A program made the translations under genes and the position numbers. This document shows positions 27,009-35,446 of a DNA stretch of 64,000 nt, in pieces. Below the pieces are notes generated by a model that was not told the origin of the DNA, searched no databases, and saw only the letters and a program-made list of their open reading frames with translations. Origin of the DNA: Candidatus Hydrogenedentota bacterium (GTDB lineage: Bacteria > Hydrogenedentota > Hydrogenedentia > Hydrogenedentales > JAGMZX01). The stretch is taken from NCBI GenBank assembly GCA_029556545.1, contig JAKQEQ010000076.1, forward strand, positions 1 through 64,000, written 5' to 3'. Position 1 is the first letter of the stretch; each line of letters opens with the position of its first letter.

Positions 27009-27356
27009 TCAGCCCGGCGGCCAGCCCATCGGACGGCCCCCGAGGATGTGCATGTGTGCGTGGAAAATGATCTGGCCCGCGTCCTGGTTCGTATTGAAGA
27101 CATAACGCACGCCGTTTGCGGCGATGCCCTCGCGCTCGGCGACCGCGTTCGCGCCCAGCAGCATCTTGCCCAGGAGCACGGCATCCTCGGCGGTCGCATC
27201 CGTTACGCGGGGGAGATGCCGCTTCGGGATCAGGAGCACGTGCGTCGGCGCCTCGGGGTTTATATCGCGGAACGCGAGCACGTCGTCGTCTTCGTAGACC
27301 TTCTGCGCCGATATGTCCCCGCGCACGATCTTGCAGAACAGACAATCCTCAGCCAT
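27009..27356 (-). CDS. HIT family protein (HinT-like)
   Basis: It is a 115-aa histidine-triad protein. The N-terminal CLFCKIVRGDI carries the Cys residues used for zinc in many members. The triad is HAHMH at residues 99-103 (motif H-x-H-x-H, then ILGGRPMGWPPG). HinT enzymes are dimeric purine nucleotide phosphoramidases that cut AMP-amine bonds. The family is conserved and often not essential. The gene stands between aroE and an acyltransferase-like gene, all on the minus strand, with a 25-base gap to the latter. Confidence 0.93.
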   Translation of the reverse strand: MAEDCLFCKIVRGDISAQKVYEDDDVLAFRDINPEAPTHVLLIPKRHLPRVTDATAEDAVLLGKMLLGANAVAEREGIAANGVRYVFNTNQDAGQIIFHAHMHILGGRPMGWPPG

Positions 27357-27381
27357 GTTCCTCTCCTTCTTCCGGCGCGCA

Positions 27382-28668
27382 TCAGGCCGGGCATTGCCAG
27401 GGCGTGCCCGCCGCGCAGTCGCGATAGTAATGCGGGCCGCGCCCGAGGTCCTCGGGGAAGATTACGCCGAGCGCCGTACGCCATCGACCGCCCTGCCGCA
27501 TGTGCGCCACGATGTGCCGTTGCAGCGCCGTATCCCGCGGCGCCGTGTCCACGTCCTTGAACTTGCCGAAGAACACGCGGTCCAGCAACTGTTCGTCATC
27601 CGCGTCCGGCCCCGGCAAGACATAGAAGCGCTGTTGAAACCGCACGATATTCGACGACTCGGGGAGATAGGCGGCGTGCTGGCAGTCGAGAAGCCACGAA
27701 TCAGTCTCGAAGGCCTTGTAGTCGTGGTCGGGGAAGTACATCGCGAAGAAGCCCTCCGCATGCTCGAAGGCGTCCGTGCAGGCTTCCGGCGTCAACCGTT
27801 CTCCTTCCGGTATATGGACTCCGAGCGTGCGGTCTCCCCGTTTCAGCATCGGTTCCCATTCGACTGTGGGCAGCGACACGACCTCGGTCAGGGCGACGCC
27901 GTCCGGGCGCACGGGGTTCCCGCGGATGATTTTGTGGCCCGGCCGATACTGGGCGCTCGACGCCTGCGGGTCTCGAACGCCGTCCGCGCCGTCCCATTGC
28001 CCGTCGCGGCGGAACCGCGCCCCGTCAGGGCACATCGCCACCACGCGCTGAGTGAAGCGGTCGCGCAGAAACGTGAAGTCGAACGCCCACGTTCGCATTT
28101 CGAACTGGAGCCGTCCCAGTTGGAACAGGCGGCAAGTGAAGTGCAGCTCGAGCCAGCGGACCTTGTCGAAGCCGTAGACCCCGTGTCGTGCCCGATAGTC
28201 TTCCATCCAACGCTCGATGTCGCGCAGGGTCTCGACGGTAATCTCGTCCGGCACGCCCTTGAGGTGATGTTCCGCCTGCAGGGCGCGCACCCCTGCCAGC
28301 ACGACGTAGGCGTAGAATAGGTGCGCCGCATCTCCCAGCGTCGGCGGCAACGGCGGCCACGAGGCGGGCGGAGGATATCCCATGTCCGCGCGCCGGAAGA
28401 ACAAGGCGCGACAGTGCCAGGCGAGCCGCTTCAGGGCCGGCACCTTGTCAAACACGGTCCGATGCTCCGCCAGCGCCGCCTTCAGGTCCGGCGCCATGCG
28501 CAGGAACCGGCAGGCGTCCTCGAGGGTGGCCGCGTCCAGAAACCGCTCGCCCTCGCGGGCGTAGGACCCCTGGGACGCGGCCCAACCGGCCCGCCACACT
28601 TCCGCTTCGTCATTCAGGCCCAACGCGCGTTTTACGGCGTCGAAATCGGCAAGGTCCACTGCGTTCAT
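27382..28668 (-). CDS. Acyltransferase-like protein (NAT_N and GNAT-like C-terminal domains)
   Basis: I recognise the pattern of a bacterial family annotated as acyltransferase domain-containing (Pfam NAT_N plus GNAT_C). The helical N-terminal half is residues 1-190. The C-terminal half carries LGVHIPEGERLTPEACTDAF, HDYKAFETDSWLLDCQHAAY, LPESSNIVRFQQRFYVLPG and the final DTALQRHIVAHMRQGGRWR. No acyl-CoA loop of a classical GNAT is obvious, so function is inferred from the family name only. The start at 28668 is preferred (GGAGAGGGA about 11 bases upstream); 28722 and 28743 are alternatives. Head-to-head with the membrane protein at 28830. Confidence 0.75.
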   Translation of the reverse strand: MNAVDLADFDAVKRALGLNDEAEVWRAGWAASQGSYAREGERFLDAATLEDACRFLRMAPDLKAALAEHRTVFDKVPALKRLAWHCRALFFRRADMGYPPPASWPPLPPTLGDAAHLFYAYVVLAGVRALQAEHHLKGVPDEITVETLRDIERWMEDYRARHGVYGFDKVRWLELHFTCRLFQLGRLQFEMRTWAFDFTFLRDRFTQRVVAMCPDGARFRRDGQWDGADGVRDPQASSAQYRPGHKIIRGNPVRPDGVALTEVVSLPTVEWEPMLKRGDRTLGVHIPEGERLTPEACTDAFEHAEGFFAMYFPDHDYKAFETDSWLLDCQHAAYLPESSNIVRFQQRFYVLPGPDADDEQLLDRVFFGKFKDVDTAPRDTALQRHIVAHMRQGGRWRTALGVIFPEDLGRGPHYYRDCAAGTPWQCPA

Positions 28669-28829
28669 CCGCGACAGATCCCTCTCCGGATACTTCCTTA
28701 ACTCGCGCGACAATATTCGCATATTCCTTGGGCAAGACGCCACTGCGATGCGATCCGCGCAGCCGGCGGTGGCATGCCTTTTCGCGATATGGTAGACTCG
28801 TTCTCGACGATGGCAGAGGAGACCCCGCG

Positions 28830-29300
28830 ATGGACATCACACCCATCCTGGACCACTTGAAGGAGTATGCGGTTCTATACGCTCTCGGCGCGGTCTGCGT
28901 GATTCCAACGCTTGTCATTACGCGGCGCTGGTCCGTGCCGCTCATCCTGTACGCCGTCGAGATCGCCATTTACCTCGGGCTGATGCATGTCGGCGTCGGC
29001 GTGATCACGCGCGTGGCCGCGTGGTTCAAGGACCAGTCCTCCATGAAGCGCGCCTTCGACATTCGTGAGGCCAAGGCGCCCGGCTGGGCCACGCCGTGGA
29101 TCGAGTTCTGGGATATCGAACAGTACCATCCCGAAGCGTTGCTCTATGTTGAAATCGTCGTCGCCGTGATTATCGTGTTTCTTGTCTGGCGGATCCGTCC
29201 GTTGCGCGTAAAGCGCCGGCAGGCGCCGCCGTCGAAAAAAGCGGAGCAATACGTCCGAAGCAAAGGCGCTCCCATGCCGGGGCGCGGAGGGAATCGATGA
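28830..29300 (+). CDS. Small membrane protein, function unknown
   Basis: The start has an AGAGGAG site. The 156-aa protein has about three membrane helices (YAVLYALGAVCVIPTLVI; VPLILYAVEIAIYLGLMHVGV; LLYVEIVVAVIIVFLVWRI) and a basic cytosolic tail (RRQAPPSKKAEQYVRSKG). No family was recognised. It overlaps the DHDPS-family gene by 4 bases (ATGA), so they are co-translated. A loop between helices 2 and 3 holds IEFWDIEQYHPEA. A role as an assembly or signalling partner of the next enzyme would be guesswork. Confidence 0.8.
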   Translation: MDITPILDHLKEYAVLYALGAVCVIPTLVITRRWSVPLILYAVEIAIYLGLMHVGVGVITRVAAWFKDQSSMKRAFDIREAKAPGWATPWIEFWDIEQYHPEALLYVEIVVAVIIVFLVWRIRPLRVKRRQAPPSKKAEQYVRSKGAPMPGRGGNR

Positions 29301-30274
29301 CACCGGAATTCTTGCGCGGCTCGATCGCGCCTGTTTTCACGGCATTTAACGAAGACTTGTCGTTTGATGAAGAGGGCCAGCGCCGTTTGCTGGACTTTCT
29401 GCTGGATCGGGGCGGCATCAGCGCCTACTTCCTGCGTTCGGGGATGGGCCAGATGTATGCGTTTTCGTATGAGGAGGCGCAACAGATGGCGCGGGTCGGC
29501 TGCGCGCACCTGCGCGGGCGCGCGCCGGCGCTCATCGGCTGCGCGGGCATCTGGGACCGCAATCGCGACCGCCGCCCGGACCCCGAGGTGTACACGCGCC
29601 AGTCCATCGAGTTGGGAAAGTATGCGCAGGATCAGGGCGCGGACGGCGTCGTATTCACCATTCCCGAGGGGCTGGCCCCGAACACCGGGCAGACGCACCA
29701 CGAGGTCGTTCTGCGGTTCTTCGAGGCGATAACGGGCGCCCTGTCCGGGCCGATCCTCATCTATCAGCCGCCGGGCACCGATGAAGACTATTGCGTGACA
29801 CCCGACCTCATGCGTGCGCTCAGCGCCTTGCCCAACGTCTGCGGCATCAAGCTGTCCACCATGGACGCGGAGTACATGTGCGCGATTGGCGCGGCGCTCG
29901 AAGGCTCGGAGACTGTGTTTATCTGCGGTTGCGAGACGGTCTTCTACGCGGCGCTGCCGAGCGGCGCGCGGGCCGTCATCGGGCAAGGCGCCACGCTCAA
30001 CCCGCATGTGCTGAACGCCATTCAAACCCGCGTCGAGGCGGGCGACTGGGCGGGCGCGATGCAGGCGCAACGGGTCGCGAATCATCTCTGCCGCTCGGGG
30101 AGCAACCCGGTCGAGTTCTTCAAGCGCTATGCCGCGGAGCACGGGTACGCCGTCAAACCCTACGGGCGTCTCTACGAGGACAACCCGTATATCAAGTCGC
30201 CGACGCCGCTGTCGCCTGCGGACTATCTGCGATTCAAGGCCCTCTTCGAGGCCGAGTGCGCCCCTTACGGCTGA
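29297..30274 (+). CDS. Dihydrodipicolinate synthase family aldolase
   Basis: It is a class I Schiff-base aldolase of the DapA/NanA superfamily, 325 aa TIM barrel. Near the N-terminus, GSIAPVFTAFNEDLSFDEEG matches the family start. The Tyr that orients the Schiff base is in ILIYQPPG, and the Lys that forms it is in VCGIKLSTMD near residue 185. The usual GTTGE substrate loop near residue 45 is replaced by LRSGMGQMY. This points away from true DapA toward sugar-acid or N-acetylneuraminate-like substrates. Coupled to the membrane protein upstream; convergent with the sulfatase downstream. Confidence 0.85.
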   Translation: MTPEFLRGSIAPVFTAFNEDLSFDEEGQRRLLDFLLDRGGISAYFLRSGMGQMYAFSYEEAQQMARVGCAHLRGRAPALIGCAGIWDRNRDRRPDPEVYTRQSIELGKYAQDQGADGVVFTIPEGLAPNTGQTHHEVVLRFFEAITGALSGPILIYQPPGTDEDYCVTPDLMRALSALPNVCGIKLSTMDAEYMCAIGAALEGSETVFICGCETVFYAALPSGARAVIGQGATLNPHVLNAIQTRVEAGDWAGAMQAQRVANHLCRSGSNPVEFFKRYAAEHGYAVKPYGRLYEDNPYIKSPTPLSPADYLRFKALFEAECAPYG

Positions 30275-30294
30275 ACACGCCGCCGTAACGCCGC

Positions 30295-31731
30295 TCAGGT
30301 CGCGCGGGGAAGCTTTGCGCCGGTTTCGGCGAGCCACGCATCGAGCCGCGCCGACAGCGCGGCGCATTTTGCGGGCTGGTCCGCCGCTAGATCGCGGGTT
30401 TCGGACGGGTCCTCGTCCAGCCGGTACAGTTCGTGGTGCGGCCCCTCGTACCAACGGATAAGCTTCCAGTCCCCCGTGCGAACGATGCTGTACGGCCCCT
30501 GCTTCGCGTCCCGGTAATGGGGGAAATGCCAGAAAAGCGCATCGCGGTCCAGCCGCGCGCCGTCCGTCAAGACCGGCAGGAGATTCGTGCCGTCAATGAC
30601 GCGGCCCTCCGGCGGCGGTACGTTGACTGCGGCGCATACGGTCGGCAGCAAATCGATGCTCGACGCGGGCGTGTCGCACAGCGCGCCGGCGGGCACGCGT
30701 CCCGGCCAACGCACAAGCAGCGGTACGCGGACGCCGCCCTCGTAAGGCGTGCCCTTACCGGCGCGCAGCGGCGCGTTGCTCGTCTTGCCGATCAGGCCCC
30801 CGTTGTCCGACGTGAAGATCACGAGCGTATTGTCGGCGACCCCGGCGTCTTCGATCGCGTCCAGGACCGTTCCCACTGCTTCGTCCATGCTTTCGACCAT
30901 CGCGGCATAGACGGGATCGGTCTGGTGGGTCGGCGGCTTCTCGCGGTACTTTGCGATGGTCGCCTCCTTCGCCTGGATGGGCGTATGCACGGCGTAGTGG
31001 GCCATGTGGAGGAAGAAGGGACTTTCCGCGTGCTCGCGGATGAACCGCGCCGCCTCGTCCGCGAGCCGATCCGTCAAGTACTCGCCCTCCTTGCGCGGCG
31101 GCAGGTTGTGGATGCAGCCCTGGTGTTCGCTGCAATAGGGATCGAAATACGAGGGCGGGTGGCCGAAGTCGCAGCCGCCGATATTCACGTCGAACCCTTG
31201 CCGCTCGGGGAACCACGCCTCGTCGCCGAGGTGCCACTTGCCCGCGTGGCAGGTTACGTAGCCGCGCGCGCGCAGCACCTCCGCAAGCGTGACCTCGTCA
31301 AGCGCCATCCAATACGGGTTTCTCGGACACAGCAACGCGCGGCCGGGCGCGGCGACATAGCCGTCTTCGGTTTCCACCATTGCTAACTCCGCATCGCGCT
31401 GGTACCGCGCGCGAATCCAGTCCGTGACGCCGATCCGCGCGGGATAGCGTCCCGTAATCACGGCGGCGCGGGTCGGCGAGCAGACGGCGCACGCGGCGTA
31501 GCCGTCGGTGAAGCGCGTGCCTTCCCTCGCGAGGCGGTCGAGGCGCGGCGTCTCGTAATACGTGCTGCCGTAGCATCCCAGGTCCGCCCAGCCGAGATCA
31601 TCAATCAGAAACAAGACCACGTTTGGCGGAGCGCCCCCATTCTGGCGCCGCGCGCCTGTTGCACAGCCCGGAAACAGCGCCGCCGCGGCCCCGACGCCGG
31701 CGGCTTTGAGGAATTCGCGACGGTCCATGTT
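30295..31731 (-). CDS. Secreted type I sulfatase (FGly family)
   Basis: The start at 31731 gives a Tat-like leader DRREFLKAAGVGAAAALFPG followed by Cys, so it may be a lipoprotein or Tat substrate. The formylglycine motif CSPTRAAVITGRYP has its Cys at residue 83 (CxPxR). Metal ligands sit in NVVLFLIDDLGWAD and FTSDNGGLIGKTS, with the HYAVHTPIQAK stretch further in. The product hydrolyses sulfate esters, most likely on polysaccharides such as algal or host glycans. Maturation needs a formylglycine-generating enzyme or anSME, not seen here. About 480 aa, normal length. Confidence 0.92.
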   Translation of the reverse strand, partial: NMDRREFLKAAGVGAAAALFPGCATGARRQNGGAPPNVVLFLIDDLGWADLGCYGSTYYETPRLDRLAREGTRFTDGYAACAVCSPTRAAVITGRYPARIGVTDWIRARYQRDAELAMVETEDGYVAAPGRALLCPRNPYWMALDEVTLAEVLRARGYVTCHAGKWHLGDEAWFPERQGFDVNIGGCDFGHPPSYFDPYCSEHQGCIHNLPPRKEGEYLTDRLADEAARFIREHAESPFFLHMAHYAVHTPIQAKEATIAKYREKPPTHQTDPVYAAMVESMDEAVGTVLDAIEDAGVADNTLVIFTSDNGGLIGKTSNAPLRAGKGTPYEGGVRVPLLVRWPGRVPAGALCDTPASSIDLLPTVCAAVNVPPPEGRVIDGTNLLPVLTDGARLDRDALFWHFPHYRDAKQGPYSIVRTGDWKLIRWYEGPHHELYRLDEDPSETRDLAADQPAKCAALSARLDAWLAETGAKLPRAT

Positions 31732-31832
31732 CACGGCTTGACCCTCCCTGCGTTCATTTGCCCCTGGTTCCAGCATGATTATGGAACCTGCCTCGTATCG
31801 ATGTAAACCACTACGGACTCCGCCATCTCGTG

Positions 31833-31860
31833 GGTTCGTAGTACAGGCTTCAGCCTGCAC
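31833..31860 (+). repeat. TTCGTAGTACAG repeat, single copy
   Basis: GGTTCGTAGTACAGGCTTCA and then GCCTGCAC match the left end of the element at 32533. It lies in the gap 31732-31991 upstream of the sulfatase; the rest of that gap holds nothing recognised. Confidence 0.6.
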
Positions 31861-31991
31861 TTCACGGGATTGCACTTCAGAGGTACCACGAACACTTGGA
31901 GCTGTGGTCTGAACCCCGGCCTTGACCATACTGACGAATCGCCGTATCATCACGTCAAGCGGCGTGACGTCCGAAGAAGAAGGTCAACACT

Positions 31992-32234
31992 ATGACGACT
32001 GTTCCAAGCGACAAGGCGCGCGAGAACCTGTCCGGTCTTGTCGATGAGGTTGCCGCGTCTCATCAACCGGTCCAAATTGTCGGCGGCGACCATGCGGCGG
32101 TACTTGTTGCTGAGGAAGATTGGCGCGCGATTCAGGAAACCCTCCACCTCGTATCGATACCGGGTATGCGGGAATCCATTCGCGAGGGCATGGCCGCGCC
32201 CGCCGAGGAGTGCTCCGAGGAACCCGGTTGGTGA
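31992..32234 (+). CDS. Phd/YefM-type antitoxin
   Basis: It is an 80-aa protein with the PhdYeFM layout: SDKARENLSGLVDEVAASHQ, then PVQIVGGDHAAVLVAEEDW, and the toxin-neutralising tail ETLHLVSIPGMRESIREGMA. This tail fits YefM-like partners of YoeB. The domain would dimerise and repress its own promoter. The stop overlaps the toxin GTG by four bases. The frame is intact, but its toxin partner carries a stop, so the antitoxin may now be an orphan. Confidence 0.87.
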   Translation: MTTVPSDKARENLSGLVDEVAASHQPVQIVGGDHAAVLVAEEDWRAIQETLHLVSIPGMRESIREGMAAPAEECSEEPGW

Positions 32235-32494
32235 AGTGGAAACTCCTCTTCACCAGGCAGGCGCGGTGGGACGCGCGCAAGGTGGCCGCCGCCGGTCTGC
32301 GTCCAAATGCGCAGCGCCTTCTGAATATTCTTGTGGAGAACCCCTTCCAGACGCCGCCGTCTTTCGAAAAACTTGTGGGCGACCTGGCCGGCGCGTATTC
32401 GCGCCGGATCAACATTCAGCATCGCTTGGTCTAACAAGTGCTTGACAAGACGCACACGGTGAAGATTCTTCGTGTGTGGACCCACTACGAATGA
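32231..32494 (+). pseudogene. YoeB-type toxin gene with a premature TAA stop
   Basis: The frame starts with GTG at 32231 (GTGA overlap) and encodes KWKLLFTRQARWDARKVAA through GAYSRRINIQHRLV, then stops at TAA 32432-32434. The same frame continues without a break as QVLDKTHTVKILRVWTHYE to TGA at 32492, which is the expected YoeB C-terminus with its catalytic His-Tyr pair. At the stop, YoeB homologs have Tyr (HRLVY), so one base change from TAC or TAT to TAA explains it. YoeB cuts mRNA at the ribosomal A site; the truncated product would lack the catalytic end. Sequencing error is the alternative. Confidence 0.88.
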
Positions 32495-32532
32495 TCGGCA
32501 GCAAATAGGTAGTCCGAATACAACAAAGAACT

Positions 32533-32622
32533 TGGTTCGTAGTACAGCCTTTAGCTTTATCCGCCTCCGGCGGGCTGCAACTCTTTCCAAGACAAGCTGA
32601 AGCTTGGACTACGAACAGAGCG
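32533..32622. repeat. Inverted-repeat element, TTCGTAGTACAG ... GGACTACGAAC
   Basis: The left end GGTTCGTAGTACAGCCTTTA pairs with the right end GCTGAAGCTTGGACTACGAA over about 21 positions with a few mismatches. The interior is GC-rich (GCCTCCGGCGGGCTGC). It is about 90 bp, MITE-like, and related to the copies at 2538 and 31833. The flanks hold no gene of their own. Confidence 0.65.
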
Positions 32623-32654
32623 GGGGCGTTACGGCGGGTGCGTGGAAGGGATTC

Positions 32655-32698
32655 GAGTACGAGTACGAGCACGATTACGAACACGAGTACGAGCGGGA
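32655..32698 (+). repeat. GAGTAC hexamer array upstream of a sulfatase
   Basis: The hexamers are GAGTAC, GAGTAC, GAGCAC, GATTAC, GAACAC, GAGTAC, then GAGCGG. The array ends at the GGGAGG ribosome site of the gene at 32703, in sense orientation. No ORF need be invoked; an in-frame reading (EYEYEHDYEHEYE) would be an N-terminal extension of the sulfatase but is judged non-coding. Confidence 0.75.
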
Positions 32699-32702
32699 GG
32701 TT

Positions 32703-34028
32703 ATGGCGGCGCCCAACATCATATTGATTATGGCGGATGAACTGCGCTGGGATTGTCTCGGTTATGCCGGGAACCCGGACGTGCGCACGCCGAACCTCGA
32801 TGCGCTCGCGGCGCATGCCGTGAACTTCACGCAGGCCATCTGCCAGCAGCCGCTGTGCGTGCCTTCGCGGATGACCGTCCTGACGGGGCGGCATCCGCGC
32901 GAACACGGGGTTCGGGACAATCAAACACCGCTGCCGGACGGCGTGCCGACGTTTCCGCGCCTCTTGCGCGAGGCGGGCTATCACACCGCGGCGATCGGTA
33001 AGATGCACTTTGTTCCGCCGCGGGCGGACCACGGGTTCGACCTCATGCGCATTGCCGAGCAGGACGGCGACGGCCGCTACGAGGATGATTACCACGCCTG
33101 GCTCGCGGCGCAGGGCAAGGAAGACCGCATCGACTATTGGGACCAGGTGGAGCGCGCGGCCGCGCCGAAGACGTACTGGCTTAGTTTCGGGGCCATGCGC
33201 TCGAATCTTCCCGAGTCGCTGCATTCGAGCACCTGGATCGGCGACCAGGCCGTGCGCTTTCTCTCGGACACGGCGCGCGAACCGTTCTTCCTTTCGGTCG
33301 GGTTCATCAAACCGCATCATCCCTTCGACCCGCCCGCGCCGTGGGACCGCTTGTACGAACCGCGGGCGTTGCGTCTCCCCCCGGGCTTCGTCCTGCCCGT
33401 GCCCGAGGACGACGCGCGGCATGAAGCCTTCTTCGACATGCGCCAGATGACCGAGCCGCGCTTCCGACGCGTGCTCGCCCATTACTACGCGACCATCTCC
33501 CACATCGACGCGCAAATCGGGCGTATCCTCGCCACGCTCACCGCGCGCGGCCTCACCAACAACGTCATGGTCTTCACTGCGGACCACGGCGACTACATGG
33601 GCCAACACGGGATGATCCTGAAGAGCGGCGCGCGGCCGTACGACGCGCTGCTGCGCGTGCCGTTGCTGATCGCGGGGTTGTCCGGACAGCGGCGGGGCGT
33701 CGCCGATCCCGCGCTCGCGGAACTTACCGACCTCGCGCCGACGATCCTCGATATCGCCGGCGCGCCTCCGCTCACGGAATGTTCTGGCCGGGGCCTTGTG
33801 CCGCAATTGTTTTCGGAAGGCATATCTTTGCGCGCCGCCGCCCACGCCGAGCACGGGCGCGACATGCGCATCGTCCGCACCGCGACGCACAAGCTTATAG
33901 AATCGGCGGATCCAGCCATGCGCGCCTTCTACGACCTCGCCGCGGACCCCTACGAATTCGACAACCGCTACGACGACGCAACCCGCGTCGACGACCGCGA
34001 TGCGCTGCGCCGTCTTCTACACACATAA
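32703..34028 (+). CDS. Type I sulfatase (choline-sulfatase-like), cytosolic form
   Basis: The ATG at 32703 has GGGAGG 3 bases upstream. The formylglycine motif is LCVPSRMTVLTGRHP with Cys52 (CxPSR). Metal site residues are in ILIMADELRWDCLGYAG and VFTADHGDYMGQHG; the GFIKPHHPFDPP segment is typical of choline-sulfatase-like and N-sulfatase-like members. No signal peptide is seen, unlike the other sulfatase, so it may act inside the cell on imported fragments. It is 441 aa, short of the 500 typical for BetC. Substrate unproven. Confidence 0.9.
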   Translation: MAAPNIILIMADELRWDCLGYAGNPDVRTPNLDALAAHAVNFTQAICQQPLCVPSRMTVLTGRHPREHGVRDNQTPLPDGVPTFPRLLREAGYHTAAIGKMHFVPPRADHGFDLMRIAEQDGDGRYEDDYHAWLAAQGKEDRIDYWDQVERAAAPKTYWLSFGAMRSNLPESLHSSTWIGDQAVRFLSDTAREPFFLSVGFIKPHHPFDPPAPWDRLYEPRALRLPPGFVLPVPEDDARHEAFFDMRQMTEPRFRRVLAHYYATISHIDAQIGRILATLTARGLTNNVMVFTADHGDYMGQHGMILKSGARPYDALLRVPLLIAGLSGQRRGVADPALAELTDLAPTILDIAGAPPLTECSGRGLVPQLFSEGISLRAAAHAEHGRDMRIVRTATHKLIESADPAMRAFYDLAADPYEFDNRYDDATRVDDRDALRRLLHT

Positions 34029-34138
34029 TCTTGGCGTGGCGGCGCCTTGTTTCCACATATGACTTGGGAACGAGAAAAGACGAACCCGTATTGCTGTCAT
34101 AACGTGCTCCGCGAAGCGGTGTGAACGTCAGGGTTAGC

Positions 34139-35446
34139 TCACATGCCGTAGTCGCGGAGCTTGTAGATGAGATTACGGCGGCTGATACCAAGAAGTGCAG
34201 CCGCTCGCGTCTTGTTGCCGTTAGTCTTCGCGAGCGCCTCCAGAATAGCGCGCCGCTGGATTTCATCCATATCCCCCACGAGCACGCTGCCCGGCCTGGC
34301 CGTGAGGGGAGCCTTCTGGAGCTGAGGCGGGAGGTCGGTCGGCAATATAAGTGAGCCATGTGCGAGGATAGCCGCGCGTTCCATGGCATTCCGCAGCTCC
34401 CGCACGTTGCCCGGCCAGTCATACGCCCGCAGGAGACGTTCCGTGGCCGGGGCCAGGCGCAATTTGCGCTTTTTCAAGAATTGGTCCGCGAGCGGCAAGA
34501 TAGCGTCGGGCCGTTCGCGCAATGGCGGGACCTTGAGGGGGAACACGTTCAGCCGGTAATAGAGGTCCTCTCGAAACCGGCCCTCGCGCACGTCTTCCTC
34601 CAAGTCGCGGTTGGTGGCCGCAATCACGCGGATGTCCGTGCGAATTTCGCTATCACCGCCGACCCTGCGGAAGAGACCTGTTTCCAGCACGTTGAGGAAC
34701 TTGGGCTGAATTGACAACGGAAGATCGCCTATTTCGTCCAGGAACACAGTCCCGCCGTCGGCGATCTCGAATTGTCCTCTATGTTGGGCTTCCGCTCCCG
34801 TGAAGGCCCCTTTGTTGTGCCCGAACAACTCGCTTTCGACCAGATTTTCCGGTAACGTTCCGCAATCCACGCGCAACATGGGCATCGATCTGCGGCTGCT
34901 TCTGTCATGGATAAACCGGGCGATGACTTCCTTGCCCACACCGCTCTCGCCTAATATCAAGACTGTTACATCCGAGTCGGCGACACGGGCAGCTTGTTCC
35001 AGGACGCCGCGCATCGCGGCACTCTCCACGACGAGGTATGCCGGTATGTCCAGTCGCGCGCCTGATTGAGGCGCCAAATCGGAGTAGCCCAAGGCATCAT
35101 CTACTGCGGCAACCAGTTCATCGATATCAACGGGTTTCTCCAGATAGTCCAGCGCCCCAGCTTTGATGGCGGCTACGGCGTCCCGGACATCAATGTAGGC
35201 GGTCAACAAGATTACTGGAAGAGATGGCCATTCCGTCTTGACGCGGTCCAGCACCTCCAATCCGTTCATCCCCGGCATGCGTACATCCAACAGCATAAGG
35301 TTACAATGCGGCGCGGCCTCAATCGCCTCAAGCCCGTCAGCGCATAATACGGTTGCATATCCGGCCGAACGTAACGCCGCGGCCAACAAATCGCGTTGCG
35401 GCCGTTCATCATCCACTACGGCAATGCACGATGAGCCAATGGTCAT
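34139..35446 (-). CDS. Sigma-54-dependent response regulator, ZraR-like
   Basis: The receiver has Asp54 in LMLLDVRMPGMNG. The AAA+ domain shows ILGESGVGKEVIARFIH (Walker A), GHNKGAFTGAEAQ (GAFTGA loop) and VFLDEIGDLPL (Walker B). A Fis-type HTH ends it (NKTRAAALLGISRRNLIYKL). At 435 aa it is complete. Its start overlaps the kinase stop by 4 bases (ATGA). Two near-consensus sigma-54 promoters with an intervening palindrome lie upstream of this operon (38057-38286), so this regulator very probably activates its own operon and the divergent gene. The target assignment is inference. Confidence 0.93.
   Translation of the reverse strand: MTIGSSCIAVVDDERPQRDLLAAALRSAGYATVLCADGLEAIEAAPHCNLMLLDVRMPGMNGLEVLDRVKTEWPSLPVILLTAYIDVRDAVAAIKAGALDYLEKPVDIDELVAAVDDALGYSDLAPQSGARLDIPAYLVVESAAMRGVLEQAARVADSDVTVLILGESGVGKEVIARFIHDRSSRRSMPMLRVDCGTLPENLVESELFGHNKGAFTGAEAQHRGQFEIADGGTVFLDEIGDLPLSIQPKFLNVLETGLFRRVGGDSEIRTDIRVIAATNRDLEEDVREGRFREDLYYRLNVFPLKVPPLRERPDAILPLADQFLKKRKLRLAPATERLLRAYDWPGNVRELRNAMERAAILAHGSLILPTDLPPQLQKAPLTARPGSVLVGDMDEIQRRAILEALAKTNGNKTRAAALLGISRRNLIYKLRDYGM

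Noticed and set aside
32604-32702. N-terminal extension of the sulfatase through the hexamer array
   Set aside because: The EYEYEH-type extension comes from repeat DNA, and a strong GGGAGG site fits the ATG at 32703.
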